A stretch of DNA of 64,000 bases from Bidens hawaiensis (lineage: Eukaryota; Streptophyta; Magnoliopsida; Asterales; Asteraceae). A program made the translations under genes and the position numbers. The stretch lies in assembly GCA_021521415.1 (NCBI GenBank), contig JAIQDT010000172.1:2190501-2254500 (forward strand). The letters are read 5' to 3'. Position 1 is the first letter of the stretch, and every line of letters starts with the position of its first letter. Below the pieces are notes generated by a model that was given only the letters and a program-made list of their open reading frames with translations, made no database searches and was not told the DNA's origin. This document shows positions 1 through 10,921 of the stretch, one piece after another.

Positions 1-1663
1 ATTGTCCTCTAACAATTTTTAGTAGTAAATTAAGACGCTTTAATGAGTTGGAAATTGGTATACTAGTGAATTTGGAATATAGTGAATTTGGAAATTGGTT
101 GGAATATAGTGTCAAAGCGGATATAGTGTATTGTTTGCATTGTTACTTGTTTAAGGAAAGTGGACACAATGATGCATTTCTAAGTGAAGGATTGCGATGT
201 TGGAATAGGTGTCGGGAGAAATTTAGCAATCATGTTGGAAAATGAAATAGTTTTCACAACAAAGCACGTAAACAAGGGAAAGACTTACTTAACCAAGCTC
301 AGTATATACATATGGCCATTGATAAAGGAACAGATATACATAAAAAACAATATAGAGTCCAATTACATGCTTCGGCTAGACTTACAAAAGCATTGTTGAA
401 TGGTTCGTTAGGTTTTCGTGGTCATGATGAGTCTTAAGAATCTCTTTACAAGGGAATTTTATCGAGTTCTTAAAATTGTTTGGAGAACTAAGAGATGAAA
501 TTGGTAAGGTTATATTAGGTAATGCTCCCGGGAATAATCAAATGACGTCTCCATCAATTCAAAAAGAACTTTGTAATTGTTTGTAGAAGAAGTATTAAAG
601 AAGATATTTGAAGAACTTGATGATGATGTCTTTTCCATATTAGGTGATGAGTCGAGAGATATTTCTAAAAAGGAACAAATGGCCGTGGTTTTAAGATATG
701 TTGATAAATTAGGATTTGTGAAAGAGCGATTTATTGGCCTTGTTCATGTTATGGAAACAGCTGCGATATCTTTTAAAGCTGCAATTGATGAATTATTTGC
801 TCGCCACAATTTGAATATTGGTAGGGTAAGATGCCAAGGATGTGACGGTGCAAGCAACATGCCCGGTGAGTTTAATGGTTGGAAAGCTTTAACTTTGAAA
901 GAAAATTCTTCAGCGTACTATGTTCATTGTTTTGCTCACCAGTTTCAACTTGTTGTTGTGGGCCTTTGCAACCAGAAATTGAGATTTACAAATTTTATAA
1001 AGAATTATCAAATTTAGTAAATGTTGTTGGTGGATCTTGTAAAAGAATAGATTTGTTAAGAGAAGTCAAAGAGAATGTTTGGGATTGAATTTAGAATTAA
1101 AACCGGAAGTGGAAAGAATCAAGAATTGTCACTTACAAGAGCTGGAGATGCTCGTTGGAGTTCTCATGAAAAAACAATTCTCCGTTTGCTTACTTTATTT
1201 CCTAGAGTTATTAACGTTCTTAAATTTATAGAAAATTCGGGAGCGTTTTTAAATCACCAAAACGAAGCACATGGGTTTCAAGAATTCATGAAAACTTTTA
1301 ATTTTATATTTTATTTACATTTGATAAAATACATCTTGGGTGGTACTAACACATTGTGTCAAGCACTTCAAAGAAAAGATCAAGATATGTTGAATGCAGT
1401 TAAGCTACTTAAGTAAACTGATGAATGCCTAAAAAGTTATCAACTTGAAGGTTTTGACTTACCTTCGGAAGATGTCACATCCTTTTGTGAAAATTATGAT
1501 ATTGAAGTGGTTGATATGGAAGTTGAGTATGTTGACCCAAGATATCGAAGAAAGAAGACCGGTATCACCAATTGTCACCATTATGTGGTTAATAATTTCA
1601 ACACGGTTCTCAATATGCAAATTCAAGAGTTTGGAAACCGTTTTAATGAGGTAACACTAAATT
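1..1663 (+). pseudogene. hAT-type transposase pseudogene, 5' and central part (TTF zinc finger / DUF4371 class)
   Basis: Seen: coding fragments in several frames at 48-245, 184-399, 577-1017, 1075-1416 and 1445-1654. The first has the cysteine pattern of the TTF-type zinc finger (NWLEYSVKAD, YCLHCYLF). The piece at 577-1017 has the DUF4371 core, including GDESRDISKKEQMAVVLRYVD, QGCDGASNM and YYVHCFAHQFQL. The next has GDARWSSHEKT. Family knowledge: these motifs occur in order in plant proteins annotated as zinc finger MYM-type protein 1-like, which are hAT-superfamily transposases or their domesticated relatives and act on DNA in the nucleus. At least four frame changes and several stops show it is dead. 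It runs off the left edge, so the true start is not visible. Gyp-A interrupts it at 1663, and it resumes at 14096 and 47581. Confidence 0.85.
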
Positions 1664-3646
1664 TGTAACGATTCCGGCAAATCCAGGTATACCCTAGCCG
1701 GTATATACTATTTGCGTGTTATTTAATATTGATTATATGAGTTATAGCACGTTTATACGAATATATATGGTTCACAGTATGAATCATACTCAATTATATA
1801 GTGAATCGTATTGGAATTACAATCAACCAATGAACGATTATTGAAACCCGAACGAATCGGGAATTACATTATAGACGAAGTATATAATGTTTAGTGATAT
1901 TTACGAAGTATTAATGCTTCGGGATAAGTAAATTATAGCACAGAAAAAGGATTTCGATTTAATGGTACGTCGGTACGCTAAACGAAACCTTTAACACCAA
2001 ACCAAGCAAGAGACGATCAATCAAGCCGAAAAAGATGCGTAATTATTAATAATATGATGTTTTAATGTCATGGGTTAAGTTTTTAAAGTTTTTTTAAATC
2101 AGTTTTATATAAATTTTATGTTAACCCGAAAAACAACCATTTTAGGCTCGTTTTAAGCCGAATTACGAGTTTAAACGAGAAACGAACTGAACCAGATTAT
2201 CCACAACATTATCCGGATTACACAATCCAAATGTGTGGCTAATATTGAACTTGTGGGCCCCCCCCCACACCACCTTTAGGCCGGCCACCCACACCCCATT
2301 ACACATTACATTTTCTTTTTTTTTCACATCAACTCTCTCAATTCTCTTCATATCTTTCAAGCAACCATCTAATTCCTTGATCTCTAACCAAAATCTTCAA
2401 GGTATACTCATGTTTTAAGGCTTAAATTCTTGTTTATAACTCTATAATCTTGAGAAAAGGAAGTTTCATGTGAAAAATGGGTGAAAACCCGAGATGAAAC
2501 CGATTCTCGTGTGATCAAAGGATGTATACAAGTTATACAAAGGATTTTGATCCAAGTAATTAGTTAAAAGAGTTTAGAATGAAATTTTACGGTTAAAATC
2601 TTGTGAAAATGAGTTTTCATGTGAAATACGGGTGAAAACCCGAGATGAAACCGACTCTTGCATGATCAAGAGATGTATACATGTTATACAAGGGATCTTG
2701 GTCCAAGAAATGAGTAAAAAAGAGTCGAGAACGGATTTTTACGGTTAAAACATTTGTTTTTACTTAAAAACCGACACTATGAAAGAAATGGTTTGATTGT
2801 TGGTATAGTTTGCTTGGTATAGTGTTATTGTGCTTGTAAGTGTTGTATCTAGCGGCTAGCAAAGGCTAGAAACCGAGATCCTTGCGATCTAAAGCTAGAA
2901 AACACAAAATAGTTCGGTTTTCGTGTGTATATGAAATTTGGACAGATTTTCGTGTGCTTAGAGTTGGGTCACGAAATTTCACAGAAATGATCTACACATG
3001 AAAATATGAGATTTGTGAATTTTTGGTAATTTTTGGATAAAAGATGAATATTTGGTGAATTTAATGCTTGGTTTTGGCCAAAAATAGTGAAAAATAGCTA
3101 AACATGATGAAAAATTCTGGAAAATTTAAGATAAGCTTTTTATAACATATAAAAGTCACCCAAAAAATTTGAGCTCAGTTGGAAAAGTCTAAGTAGGCTT
3201 TTCGGTGAAACGAGTTCTAGGGCTTTCTAGCTCGGTTATGGGTGAAAATGGCTTGAAAAATGAGTTTTAAATTCTGGAAAAATTCCAGGGAGTTATGAGG
3301 ATGGCAAGGATCATCCAAGAAAAATTTGGGATTTTTCTAAAGTGTTTTGGTATTTTTGACATATTTAGCGTTTTAATAAGATTTAAAAATAGATAAATAA
3401 ATGTAAATATAAGAAAATAAATCTGGAAAAATTTTGTAAAATGTTCTTTCTGTCAAAATAAGTTTTGTGCAAAAATTCATGACCCGAGACTAAACGGGTA
3501 ATTATTTGTGCTAAAAAGAACGTAAAAACAAATATTTAAAGCTTAAAACGTGTAAACCGGCAAAGTTCGCATAAGCGAGCTGACTGGTACACGAAAACTT
3601 TAAAAATGGACTATTTTCATAAATCTAAGTAAATTAGGTAAAAATA

Positions 3647-3726
3647 AATCATCCGAAAATAATTCGGATGATTTGGGTAATTTTACCCGATTTTACCGTT
3701 TCCGGCACCGAAATACCGGAAACGGG
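3647..3726. other. Cluster of three hairpins in the Gyp-A LTR
   Basis: Three adjacent inverted repeats are visible. The first has arms aaatcatccgaa/ttcggatgattt around a 5-base loop. The second is gggtaa-tt-ttaccc. The third is ccgtttccgg/ccggaaacgg around a 10-base loop. All three recur in the 3' LTR (about 12905-12985) and in the solo LTR at 49195 (about 51480-51556). The first two recur intact in the solo LTR at 58133 (about 59978-60018), where the third is altered. The reverse solo LTR at 40744 lacks the block. Their role is unknown; structured RNA or a protein-binding region is possible. Confidence 0.75.
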
Positions 3727-4170
3727 CCCCACGGCCAAACGGGGTGTCAAACCGAGCTATAATTTCATCACCTTAACTAAATTGACTGTCAAACTCTAAG
3801 CAATGTCACAATCTGAGTCCTTAGAAGTGTCACGGGGTTAACATTGTCCCCGAATCGAGTACAGTACTGGGTTAACAATGTTCCCAGATGTACCGATTGA
3901 TACGTATTTAAGTTATGGGAATTATATAGTAACGACTAGATATTATATTACAGATCCAGGCACGTAGCTGTTCCTTATATTACTCACCGACTCACAAAAA
4001 GGTGAGTTTTCACGAGCCCCTTTTAATGAATTGTTTTAATTATATTTTCCCGGGGCGGAAAACATGTCTTATTTAAAGTATTTAAGTACATACCGATCGT
4101 ATGGAAATACTTGTACATTTATATATATGGTCTGATGCACAGAATATATAAAATGTTTATCATGTGTTAT

Positions 4171-4444
4171 TGTTCTGGGGTAACATGGTTCCCAGGGGTT
4201 ATTATTGTTCTGGGGTAACATAGTTCCCAGGGGTTATTATTGTTCTGGGGTAACATAGTTCCCAGGGGTTATTATTGTTTTGGGGTAACATAGTTCCCAG
4301 GGGTTGTTATTGTTCTGGGGTAACATAGTTCGCAGGGGTATTTATTGTTCTGGGGTAACATAGTTCCCAGGGGTTATTATTGTTCTGGGGTAACATAGTT
4401 CCCAGGAAGTTAATGGAAATGTTCTGGGGTAACATAGTTCCCAG
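4171..4444. repeat. Eight-unit ~34-bp array with imperfect palindrome in the Gyp-A 5' LTR
   Basis: The unit ctggggtaacatagttccca recurs eight times at a spacing of about 34-38 bases, joined by ggggttattattgtt-like spacers. Each unit is an imperfect palindrome (CTGGG...CCCAG around GTAAC/GTT). Related units occur upstream at about 3830-3895. The 3' LTR also has eight units (about 13431-13703), the solo LTR at 49195 has seven (about 52006-52243) and the solo LTR at 58133 has about six degenerate ones (about 60655-60872). It lies shortly before the LTR 3' end. Confidence 0.9.
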
Positions 4445-4821
4445 CATGATTATATTGTTAATAAATGATTATTAAAATGATTTGTCAGTGTTTATTTAAA
4501 TTAGTGAAACTCACCAACTATTCGTAGTTGACCCGTTTTCTTTACATGTTTTCTAGGTATGCCCAAGTTGGAATGATTGATATGTGCTTAACTATCTGTG
4601 CTACCTGTTGGAAGCTTGCTGCTCTATGTTTTGTAATGAATTTATTAATGTCTTATCGGTAAAATATGTGTGTAACACCTAGACAGTAATGAAACTCGCA
4701 ACAATGTAATATGTTATAAATTAATGTAGTGGTATTTTCCTTATAAGCAATGCTGTTGATATCAGATGTGTCTGTGGCATCCCGTGTACGTTTCCGCTGC
4801 GGTTACGGGGTGTTACAGAAC

Positions 4822-4840
4822 TTGGTATCAGAGCCATTGG
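4822..4840 (+). promoter_or_regulatory. Gyp-A primer binding site (initiator tRNA-Met type)
   Basis: The bases ttggtatcagagccattgg begin 4 bases after the 5' LTR end. The core tggtatcagagcc is the usual complement of the 3' end of plant initiator tRNA-Met, where reverse transcription of many plant LTR elements is primed. Confidence 0.9.
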
Positions 4841-5183
4841 TTATAAAGAATTAGGATGTCTGAAAGAGATACCTAAAATATAACCAGTAGCTCAAGTATT
4901 ATAGGATCTGAATATCAACTAATAATATATTGTGACGAGATCGGGATGAACTTGGATGGACAAGTGGGTTATTATGGTCCGGAACATAATAACAGACTTG
5001 TCTGCACGAGGGAATTCAGGGGAAGTCACGGGGGACTTAAATAGGTAAAATTGGCAACATATGTGTAAATGTATAATAATATTATTATGTGGCAAAATTG
5101 TATAAGTAAGTGCATGATTAATTTAATTATGAATTACACTATGAAAAGGGACTATATGTTTGTTAACTTGTGTGCAGGTAAAA

Positions 5184-5811
5184 ATGGCAAGAACACCTAG
5201 TGTGTCGACGGAAGAGGACCCGGAAGAGGTCAGTTCCGGGGCCTCTGGAAGCCCAAGTGTAGCACCCAGCTCCGAGCCTTCGGAGGCTAGTCATAGTACT
5301 TCTAGACAGACCACCCCAGCTAGGAGTGCTAGTTTACCCTCCCCTGCTAGGGTTACCAGGTCTCCTACCCCGCCCGCACCACAGACCGCTCCGATTCCCC
5401 CCCAGACACGGTCCCCGCCTCACGGCGCTGATCAGTGCCCCGTATGTTCCGCCCACTATTACCCCACCCAGATCCACATACTACAGGGGCGAGTCTTCCC
5501 GCCCCCAACCCGAACCTGCGACCCTACCTGTGTGGGGTCTTCCGAGGCAGGAACGGGACTTGGCGGCTTGGCTACGTGTTCTCACCGAACAGGTGAACGA
5601 GCACTCTGCCGCCCTGGTCGTGGGGGTACAGAGGCGAGCGTACCTCGGGGACAGCATACTGGACCACCAGTATGCTATTAACCAGTTAAAGAGGGAGTGC
5701 TCATACTCCCACTGGTTGATCGGCCAGATGGAAACCCGAATCCGGGTTATGGTGGCGGTGTTGGTGGTGCTGGTGGCGGTGTTGGTGGGGTTGGTTTACC
5801 ACCATGTGTAG
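5184..5811 (+). pseudogene. Leader ORF upstream of gag in Gyp-A, read in two frames, function unknown
   Basis: Seen: an ATG at 5184 opens a Ser/Pro/Thr-rich reading frame (start MARTPSVSTEEDPEE) that stays open to 5681 but loses its composition after about 5430. A second frame, open from 5326 to 5811, continues plausibly after that point: a Pro/Tyr-rich stretch, a charged helical segment (about LPRQERDLAAWLRVLTEQ), then a run of about 20 hydrophobic residues (VMVAVLVVLVAVLVGLV) next to the stop. This suggests one former protein of about 200 residues broken by a single frameshift near 5420-5450, with a possible C-terminal membrane anchor. The hydrophobic run is encoded by a GGTGGC/GTTGGT-like simple repeat, so it may be an artefact of repeat growth. 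I do not recognise the protein. It sits between the primer site and gag, where an extra ORF is unusual. Confidence 0.45.
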
Positions 5812-6179
5812 ATGTGTTAGATGGTAGAATCTTGAACCGCTTTTTGATACCCCGTGTAAGTAGTTAGTGGTGATACTAACACGGAGTGAATCTTGTTTAG
5901 TTGTAGTACAACCACTGGCCCCTAGGATGGGTCTCTTGTAGGGCATATCACTATAGATACTTTTGGGTATCATTCAAGCACTGACCCCTTTACGGGTTAT
6001 GTCGAGATGATACCGACATAGGGCCCTTGTAATAAAACTAGTTATGTAATGTTGACTGAAGGTATGTAAACTGATGTTTGTGTAATGTGAATCAATGTTT
6101 ACTAATGAATGAAATATGTATTGTGTTTTATGTTTTGAGATGGTATTGATTATATATATTTCTTTGATGATTGTGTAGA

Positions 6180-7025
6180 ATGGCACCGAAACGATCAACG
6201 AAAATATCGGAAGTAGATGTGAGCCGTTTGATTGCTCAACAGTTGGAGGCGGCGATACCGGATATAGTATCGCGCATCGCCGCCAGTATTAATAACTCGA
6301 CCAATCCAACCCCTCCGAGCAATCAAACGCCCATAAATAATGACGGGGAACAAAATGCTAATCCTCCAAGGAATGATAACACTATTCCGAGTAATGACGC
6401 ACCGCCTAGGGTGGTCGTTACTGACAGCAATGGCCCTATACCTACGGTAGAGACAAACCGTACGGAACCAATTCGTGCATCCAGGGGATGTTCGATCAAG
6501 GATTTCATGTTGTGCAAGCCATTAGAGTTTAGCGGGTCTGAAGGACCGAATGGGTTAGTTAAATGGATAGAGAAAATCGAATCAGTGGTGAATATTAGCA
6601 ACTGTCCCGAGGATTGTATCGTTAAGTACGCCACCTGTACATTCACCGACCATGCCTTGACATGGTGGAACACCATAGTACAGACTCGAGGTCAGGTGGC
6701 GACAAACCACATGACCTGGACGGAGCTTAAGGCTCTTGTGTTGGAACATTTCTGTCCAAAGAATGAATTGCAGAAACTGGAAAATGAGTTGTGGAATCTG
6801 GAAATGAAGGGGGCGGACCACTTGGGTTATACCAATCGGTTCAATGAACTGTCACGATTAGTACCGTGGTTGGTCACCCCGGAGACGAAGAGGGTGGAAC
6901 GTTATATTTGGGGACTTACTCCAGTAGTGAGGAGTATAGTCAACGCGGGGGGACACCGGACGTATGAAAGTGCAGTGACACAGGCTGGCATAGTCACGTA
7001 TGATTTTTGCGGAGCGGATCACTAA
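6180..7025 (+). CDS. gag: Gyp-A gag (capsid region), out of frame with pol
   Basis: About 281 residues from the ATG at 6180. A variable Pro/Asn-rich N-terminal third is followed by the retrotransposon gag core, recognisable by [47 protein letters not shown] and the RYIWGL segment. Family knowledge: this core (Pfam Retrotrans_gag) forms the cytoplasmic virus-like particle that packages the element RNA. The frame stops at 7023-7025, just after the capsid region. The zinc knuckles that normally end gag lie in another frame, from about 7004. Plant elements of this kind usually have one gag-pol ORF, so a one-base deletion in the short T run at 7004-7008 is the simplest explanation. A frameshift signal is less likely. 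Confidence 0.85.
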   Translation: MAPKRSTKISEVDVSRLIAQQLEAAIPDIVSRIAASINNSTNPTPPSNQTPINNDGEQNANPPRNDNTIPSNDAPPRVVVTDSNGPIPTVETNRTEPIRASRGCSIKDFMLCKPLEFSGSEGPNGLVKWIEKIESVVNISNCPEDCIVKYATCTFTDHALTWWNTIVQTRGQVATNHMTWTELKALVLEHFCPKNELQKLENELWNLEMKGADHLGYTNRFNELSRLVPWLVTPETKRVERYIWGLTPVVRSIVNAGGHRTYESAVTQAGIVTYDFCGADH

Positions 7026-10000
7026 AGGTGACAGGTGAATCCGCTGGGGGAAAACGGGGTGCGCATGATCATAGAGTCCAAGAAAAGCAGCAAAGCAAAC
7101 GAGCTAGGCCCGCTGCCCAGAGCTATGCCATGACTAGTTCGGGCGGAAGGCAAGAACCGCAGAAGGGAACGTTTCCAAGGTGCGGGAAATGTGGTTACCA
7201 CCATAGTGGCGTGTGCAAGGAGGTGGTGTGCCACCGGTGTGGCAGGGTTGGACACTACGCACCAAATTGTAAGACAAATCTGAACAACCTGAACCGACAA
7301 CCACAACCTATTCGGGCGCAACCATTTAGAACTCAACCAACCCGACAGCAGAACCCGCAAGGAAACCAGATGGTGACCACTAGCCGTGCTTGCTACGAAT
7401 GCGGCAGCACGGATCACTTCAAAAGGAACTGCCCGAAACTGAATCAGGGAGGAAACGGGAGACAACTCGCGGGTCAACCATCGTCGTCCAATCCGGCGCG
7501 AGGCCGAGCATTTGTGATGGGAGCGAACGAGGCGCGCCAGGACCCCAGCGTAGTGACAGGTACCTTCCTCGTCTCTGATCATTACGCTTCTGTATTATTC
7601 GATACAGGCGCCGATAGAAGTTTTGTCTCCGTTAGATTCCTTTCGATAGCAAACCTTCCTATTGGTGAAACCATAGAACCTTACACCGTAGAAGTCGCTA
7701 ACGGTAAAACCATGATAGTTAATCGGATTGTTCGGAATTGCCCTTTTATTCTGAGCGAACAATCCTTCCTGATTGACTTGTTACCGGTAGAATTGGGTAG
7801 TTTTGACGTGATAGTGGGAATGGATTGGTTGGCACGTAACAGGGTAGAAATAAACTGCGAAAAGAAAACCGTCAAGATCCGGGTGTCGGATGACGAGGAG
7901 GTATTAGTGCATGGAGAAAAATCCGGCACCATGATACCATTTATATCCCATCTCAAGGTGTTGAAATATATACGTCAGGGATGTGTGGCGTATCTAGCGA
8001 GCCTGACGGCCGATGATTCTGAGGAAAAACGGGTGGACGATATTCCCGTGGTACGCGAATTTCCACAAGTTTTTCCAGAAGAACTCCCTGGATTGCCGCC
8101 AACCCGACAGGTCGAATTCAGAACCGATCTGTTACCTCAGGCTGGCCCTGTTGCTAAGGCCCCTTACAGACTTGCACCGTCCGAGATGCAAGAACTATCC
8201 AACCAGTTGCAGGAATTGTTGGATAAGGGGTTTATACGTCCCAGTTATTCCCCGTGGGGTGCACCTGTACTATTTGTGAAAAAGAAGGACGGAAGCCTTC
8301 GAATGTGCATTGACTACAGGGAATTGAATAAGTTAACCATCAAAAATAGGTATCCTCTTCCCCGGATCGATGATTTGTTCGACCAACTACAAGGTGCGAG
8401 CTATTTCTCAAAGATTGATCTTAGATCGGGATACCACCAAGTTAAAATTCAGGAGGAGGATATCCCAAAAACCGCGTTTCGGACTCGCTACGGCCACTAC
8501 GAATTTCTAGTTATGCCTTTTGGGCTAACAAATGCGCCAGCGGTGTTCATGGATCTCATGAACCGAGTCTGTAAACCCTATCTCGACAAATTCGTCATTG
8601 TATTTATTGACGATATTTTGATATATTCAAAAAGTAAAGAAGAGCATGAGCGACATTTGAGGTTAGTTTTGGAGCTTTTGGATCAGGAGAAGTTGTATGC
8701 AAAATTCTCCAAGTGTAACTTCTGGTTACAAGAGGTGCAATTCCTCGGTCACGTTATAAACCACCAAGGAATACACGTTGATCCGAGTAAAGTTGAAGCA
8801 ATTAAGGATTGGCAAGCGCCTAAATCTCCGAAGGAAATCCGCCAATTCTTAGGCTTAGCTGGATACTATCGTCGATTTATAGAGAACTTTTCCAGCATCG
8901 CCCAACCTTTAACCCTCCTGACTCAAAAGGATCGGAAGTATGAATGGGGTGAAGAGCAGGAAACGGCGTTTCAAACGCTAAAACAAAGATTGTGCCAAGC
9001 GCCAATCTTAAGTCTCCCCGACGGAGACGATGGATTTGTTGTATATTGTGACGCATCCCGTAAAGGGTTAGGATGCGTGTTGATGCAAAATAAAAAGGTC
9101 ATGGCCTATGCGTCTCGACAACTAAAAGTTCATGAGAAAAATTACACTACTCATGACTTGGAACTGGGAGCAGTCATCTTTGCACTTAAAATCTGGAGGC
9201 ACTATCTCTACGGTACAAAGTGCACCATATTCACTGATCATAAAAGTTTGCAACACATATTCGATCAAAAAGAACTGAATATGAGGCAACGAAGATGGGT
9301 CGAATTATTAAGTGACTATGACTGTGACATACGGTATCACCCCGGCAAGGCTAACGTTGTAGCCGATGCCTTGAGTAGAAAGGATCGAGTCAAGCCACTA
9401 CGCGTGCGAGCGTTGGGAATGGTAGTCCAATCGAGCCTTTCGGATTTGATTCGAGTCGCTCAACGCGAGGCGTTGAAAGAGGACCAATTGGATAAAGAAG
9501 GACTTTACGGGAATGAGAAGAATTTCGAACAGCGTGTGGACGAAATTCTCTATTTCAAAAGTCGGATTTGGATTCCGACCCTCCATGACCTTCGTGAATT
9601 AATCATGGACGAAGCGCATAAATCGAAATATTCCATACATCCGGGATCGGATAAGATGTATAAGGATGTGAAGGAGTTATACTGGTGGCCGGGTATGAAA
9701 AAGGATATAGCCACCTACGTCGGCAAGTGTACGACGTGTGCGAGGGTTAAGGCGGAACACCAGAAACCCTCGGGGATGTTACAACAACCGGAAATTCCGG
9801 AATGGAAGTGGGAGCAGATCACAATGGATTTTGTGACACACCTCCCCAAGACGCCCCGAGGTCATGATGCAATTTGGGTAATCGTGGATCGATTAACCAA
9901 ATCGGCACATTTTATTCCAATTAGAAATAATTATAACACCGAGAGACTTGCGCAAATTTATATAAATGAAATAGTGTCTCGTCATGGCATCCCCATCTCG

Positions 10001-10885
10001 ATCATCTCCGATAGGGATAGCCATTTCACCTCCAAACTTTGGCAAGCTGTCCAAGAAGCGTTGGGAACACGTATTGACCTAAGCACAGCTTACCACCCTC
10101 AGACCGATGGTCAGTCTGAAAGAACCATTCAAACTTTGGAGGATTTGCTTCGTGCCTGCGTACTGGACTTTAAGGGAAATTGGGATCAACATCTCCCACT
10201 CGTTGAATTTTCCTATAATAACAGTTACCATAGCAGTATAAAGGCAGCACCTTATGAAGCATTGTATGGACGGAAGTGCCGATCACCACTTTGCTGGTCT
10301 GAAGTGGGTGACTCGCAGGTCATTAGATCGGATCTGGTCCAGGAGACGACCAGCAAGATTCTTGAAATTAAGAACAACCTGAAAGCCGCGCGGGATCGGC
10401 AGAAGAGTTATGCCGATACCCGTCGAAAACCGTTGTCATTTGAGAAGGGCGAAAAGGTATATTTGAAGGTATCACCCTGGAAAGGAGTGGTCAGATTTGG
10501 AAAGGCGGGGAAGTTAGCCCCGAGATATATTGGACCATTCGATATTATTGCAAAAATCGGTCCTGTAGCTTACCGATTAGAACTGCCTGATGAATTAAGT
10601 GCAGTTCATAACGTGTTTCATGTGTCGAATTTAAAAAGATGTCTGGCGGATGAGACATCGGTGTTACCCTTAGAGGGTGTTCAAATAAGTGATAGGCTCA
10701 ACTTCGTAGAGGAGCCCGTCGAAATAGTGGACGGTAAAATCAAGCAACTTAGACACAATAAGATCTCATTGGTCAAAGTTAGATGGAATTCGCAACGAGG
10801 CCCAGAATTTACTTGGGAACGAAAGGATGAATTTCGGAAGAAATACCCCCACCTATTTCCTCAAAAGGAAGTAGTTGACGTGTAA
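7007..10885 (+). CDS. pol: Gyp-A gag zinc knuckles and pol polyprotein (protease-RT-RNase H-integrase-chromodomain-like)
   Basis: 1292 residues with no internal stop. An irregular Cys cluster (59-70) precedes two CCHC zinc knuckles ([14 protein letters not shown] at about 75-88, [14 protein letters not shown] at about 129-142). Then come the aspartic protease ([10 protein letters not shown], about 197-206), RT ([18 protein letters not shown] near 423, catalytic FIDD near 533) and RNase H ([10 protein letters not shown] near 679, TDHKSL). Integrase follows: an HHCC region ending KCTTC near 907, core Asp near 940 and 1002, and Glu in DGQSERT near 1037. The C-terminal 110 residues hold the GPF/Y-type segment and a VKVRW...EFTWE motif like a chromodomain. 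This fits the chromovirus branch, possibly the Tekay/Del lineage. The frame opens at 7004; the TTG at 7007 is not a credible start, so expression would need fusion to gag. Confidence 0.93.
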   Translation: MRSGSLKVTGESAGGKRGAHDHRVQEKQQSKRARPAAQSYAMTSSGGRQEPQKGTFPRCGKCGYHHSGVCKEVVCHRCGRVGHYAPNCKTNLNNLNRQPQPIRAQPFRTQPTRQQNPQGNQMVTTSRACYECGSTDHFKRNCPKLNQGGNGRQLAGQPSSSNPARGRAFVMGANEARQDPSVVTGTFLVSDHYASVLFDTGADRSFVSVRFLSIANLPIGETIEPYTVEVANGKTMIVNRIVRNCPFILSEQSFLIDLLPVELGSFDVIVGMDWLARNRVEINCEKKTVKIRVSDDEEVLVHGEKSGTMIPFISHLKVLKYIRQGCVAYLASLTADDSEEKRVDDIPVVREFPQVFPEELPGLPPTRQVEFRTDLLPQAGPVAKAPYRLAPSEMQELSNQLQELLDKGFIRPSYSPWGAPVLFVKKKDGSLRMCIDYRELNKLTIKNRYPLPRIDDLFDQLQGASYFSKIDLRSGYHQVKIQEEDIPKTAFRTRYGHYEFLVMPFGLTNAPAVFMDLMNRVCKPYLDKFVIVFIDDILIYSKSKEEHERHLRLVLELLDQEKLYAKFSKCNFWLQEVQFLGHVINHQGIHVDPSKVEAIKDWQAPKSPKEIRQFLGLAGYYRRFIENFSSIAQPLTLLTQKDRKYEWGEEQETAFQTLKQRLCQAPILSLPDGDDGFVVYCDASRKGLGCVLMQNKKVMAYASRQLKVHEKNYTTHDLELGAVIFALKIWRHYLYGTKCTIFTDHKSLQHIFDQKELNMRQRRWVELLSDYDCDIRYHPGKANVVADALSRKDRVKPLRVRALGMVVQSSLSDLIRVAQREALKEDQLDKEGLYGNEKNFEQRVDEILYFKSRIWIPTLHDLRELIMDEAHKSKYSIHPGSDKMYKDVKELYWWPGMKKDIATYVGKCTTCARVKAEHQKPSGMLQQPEIPEWKWEQITMDFVTHLPKTPRGHDAIWVIVDRLTKSAHFIPIRNNYNTERLAQIYINEIVSRHGIPISIISDRDSHFTSKLWQAVQEALGTRIDLSTAYHPQTDGQSERTIQTLEDLLRACVLDFKGNWDQHLPLVEFSYNNSYHSSIKAAPYEALYGRKCRSPLCWSEVGDSQVIRSDLVQETTSKILEIKNNLKAARDRQKSYADTRRKPLSFEKGEKVYLKVSPWKGVVRFGKAGKLAPRYIGPFDIIAKIGPVAYRLELPDELSAVHNVFHVSNLKRCLADETSVLPLEGVQISDRLNFVEEPVEIVDGKIKQLRHNKISLVKVRWNSQRGPEFTWERKDEFRKKYPHLFPQKEVVDV

Positions 10886-10908
10886 AATTTCGAGGACGAA
10901 ATTTTTAT

Positions 10909-10921
10909 AACGGGGGGAGAA
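10909..10921 (+). promoter_or_regulatory. Gyp-A polypurine tract
   Basis: The run aacggggggagaa abuts the 3' LTR start at 10922. A purine tract here primes plus-strand DNA synthesis in LTR elements. The 23 bases between the pol stop and this tract hold aaatttcgaggacgaaattttt, an AT-rich inverted repeat (AAATTTCG/CGAAATTT). Confidence 0.85.

Larger units (their letters stand above)
1664..4817 (+). repeat. Gyp-A 5' LTR
   Basis: 3154-bp LTR with TGTAAC...GTTACA ends. It contains a TATA-like stretch (tttatataaat, about 2103-2113), a pyrimidine-rich candidate leader near 2300-2400, a hairpin cluster (3647-3726) and an eight-unit array of a palindromic motif (4171-4444). It carries private changes not shared with the 3' LTR or with the solo LTR at 49195, for example near 2993-3080, showing independent decay since insertion. 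Confidence 0.95.

Noticed and set aside
2163..2418. Short ORFs on both strands, repeated at 11420-11675
   Set aside because: Same LTR position in both Gyp-A LTRs; not preserved in the solo LTRs; no domain.
4171..4444. Regular repeat-spacer array resembling a CRISPR array
   Set aside because: Spacers are near-identical to each other, units are LTR sequence, and this is plant nuclear DNA.
7001..7012. Programmed -1 frameshift site between Gyp-A gag and pol
   Set aside because: The sequence does not fit a standard slippery heptamer in the gag frame; a one-base deletion is simpler. Kept as a testable alternative in the findings.
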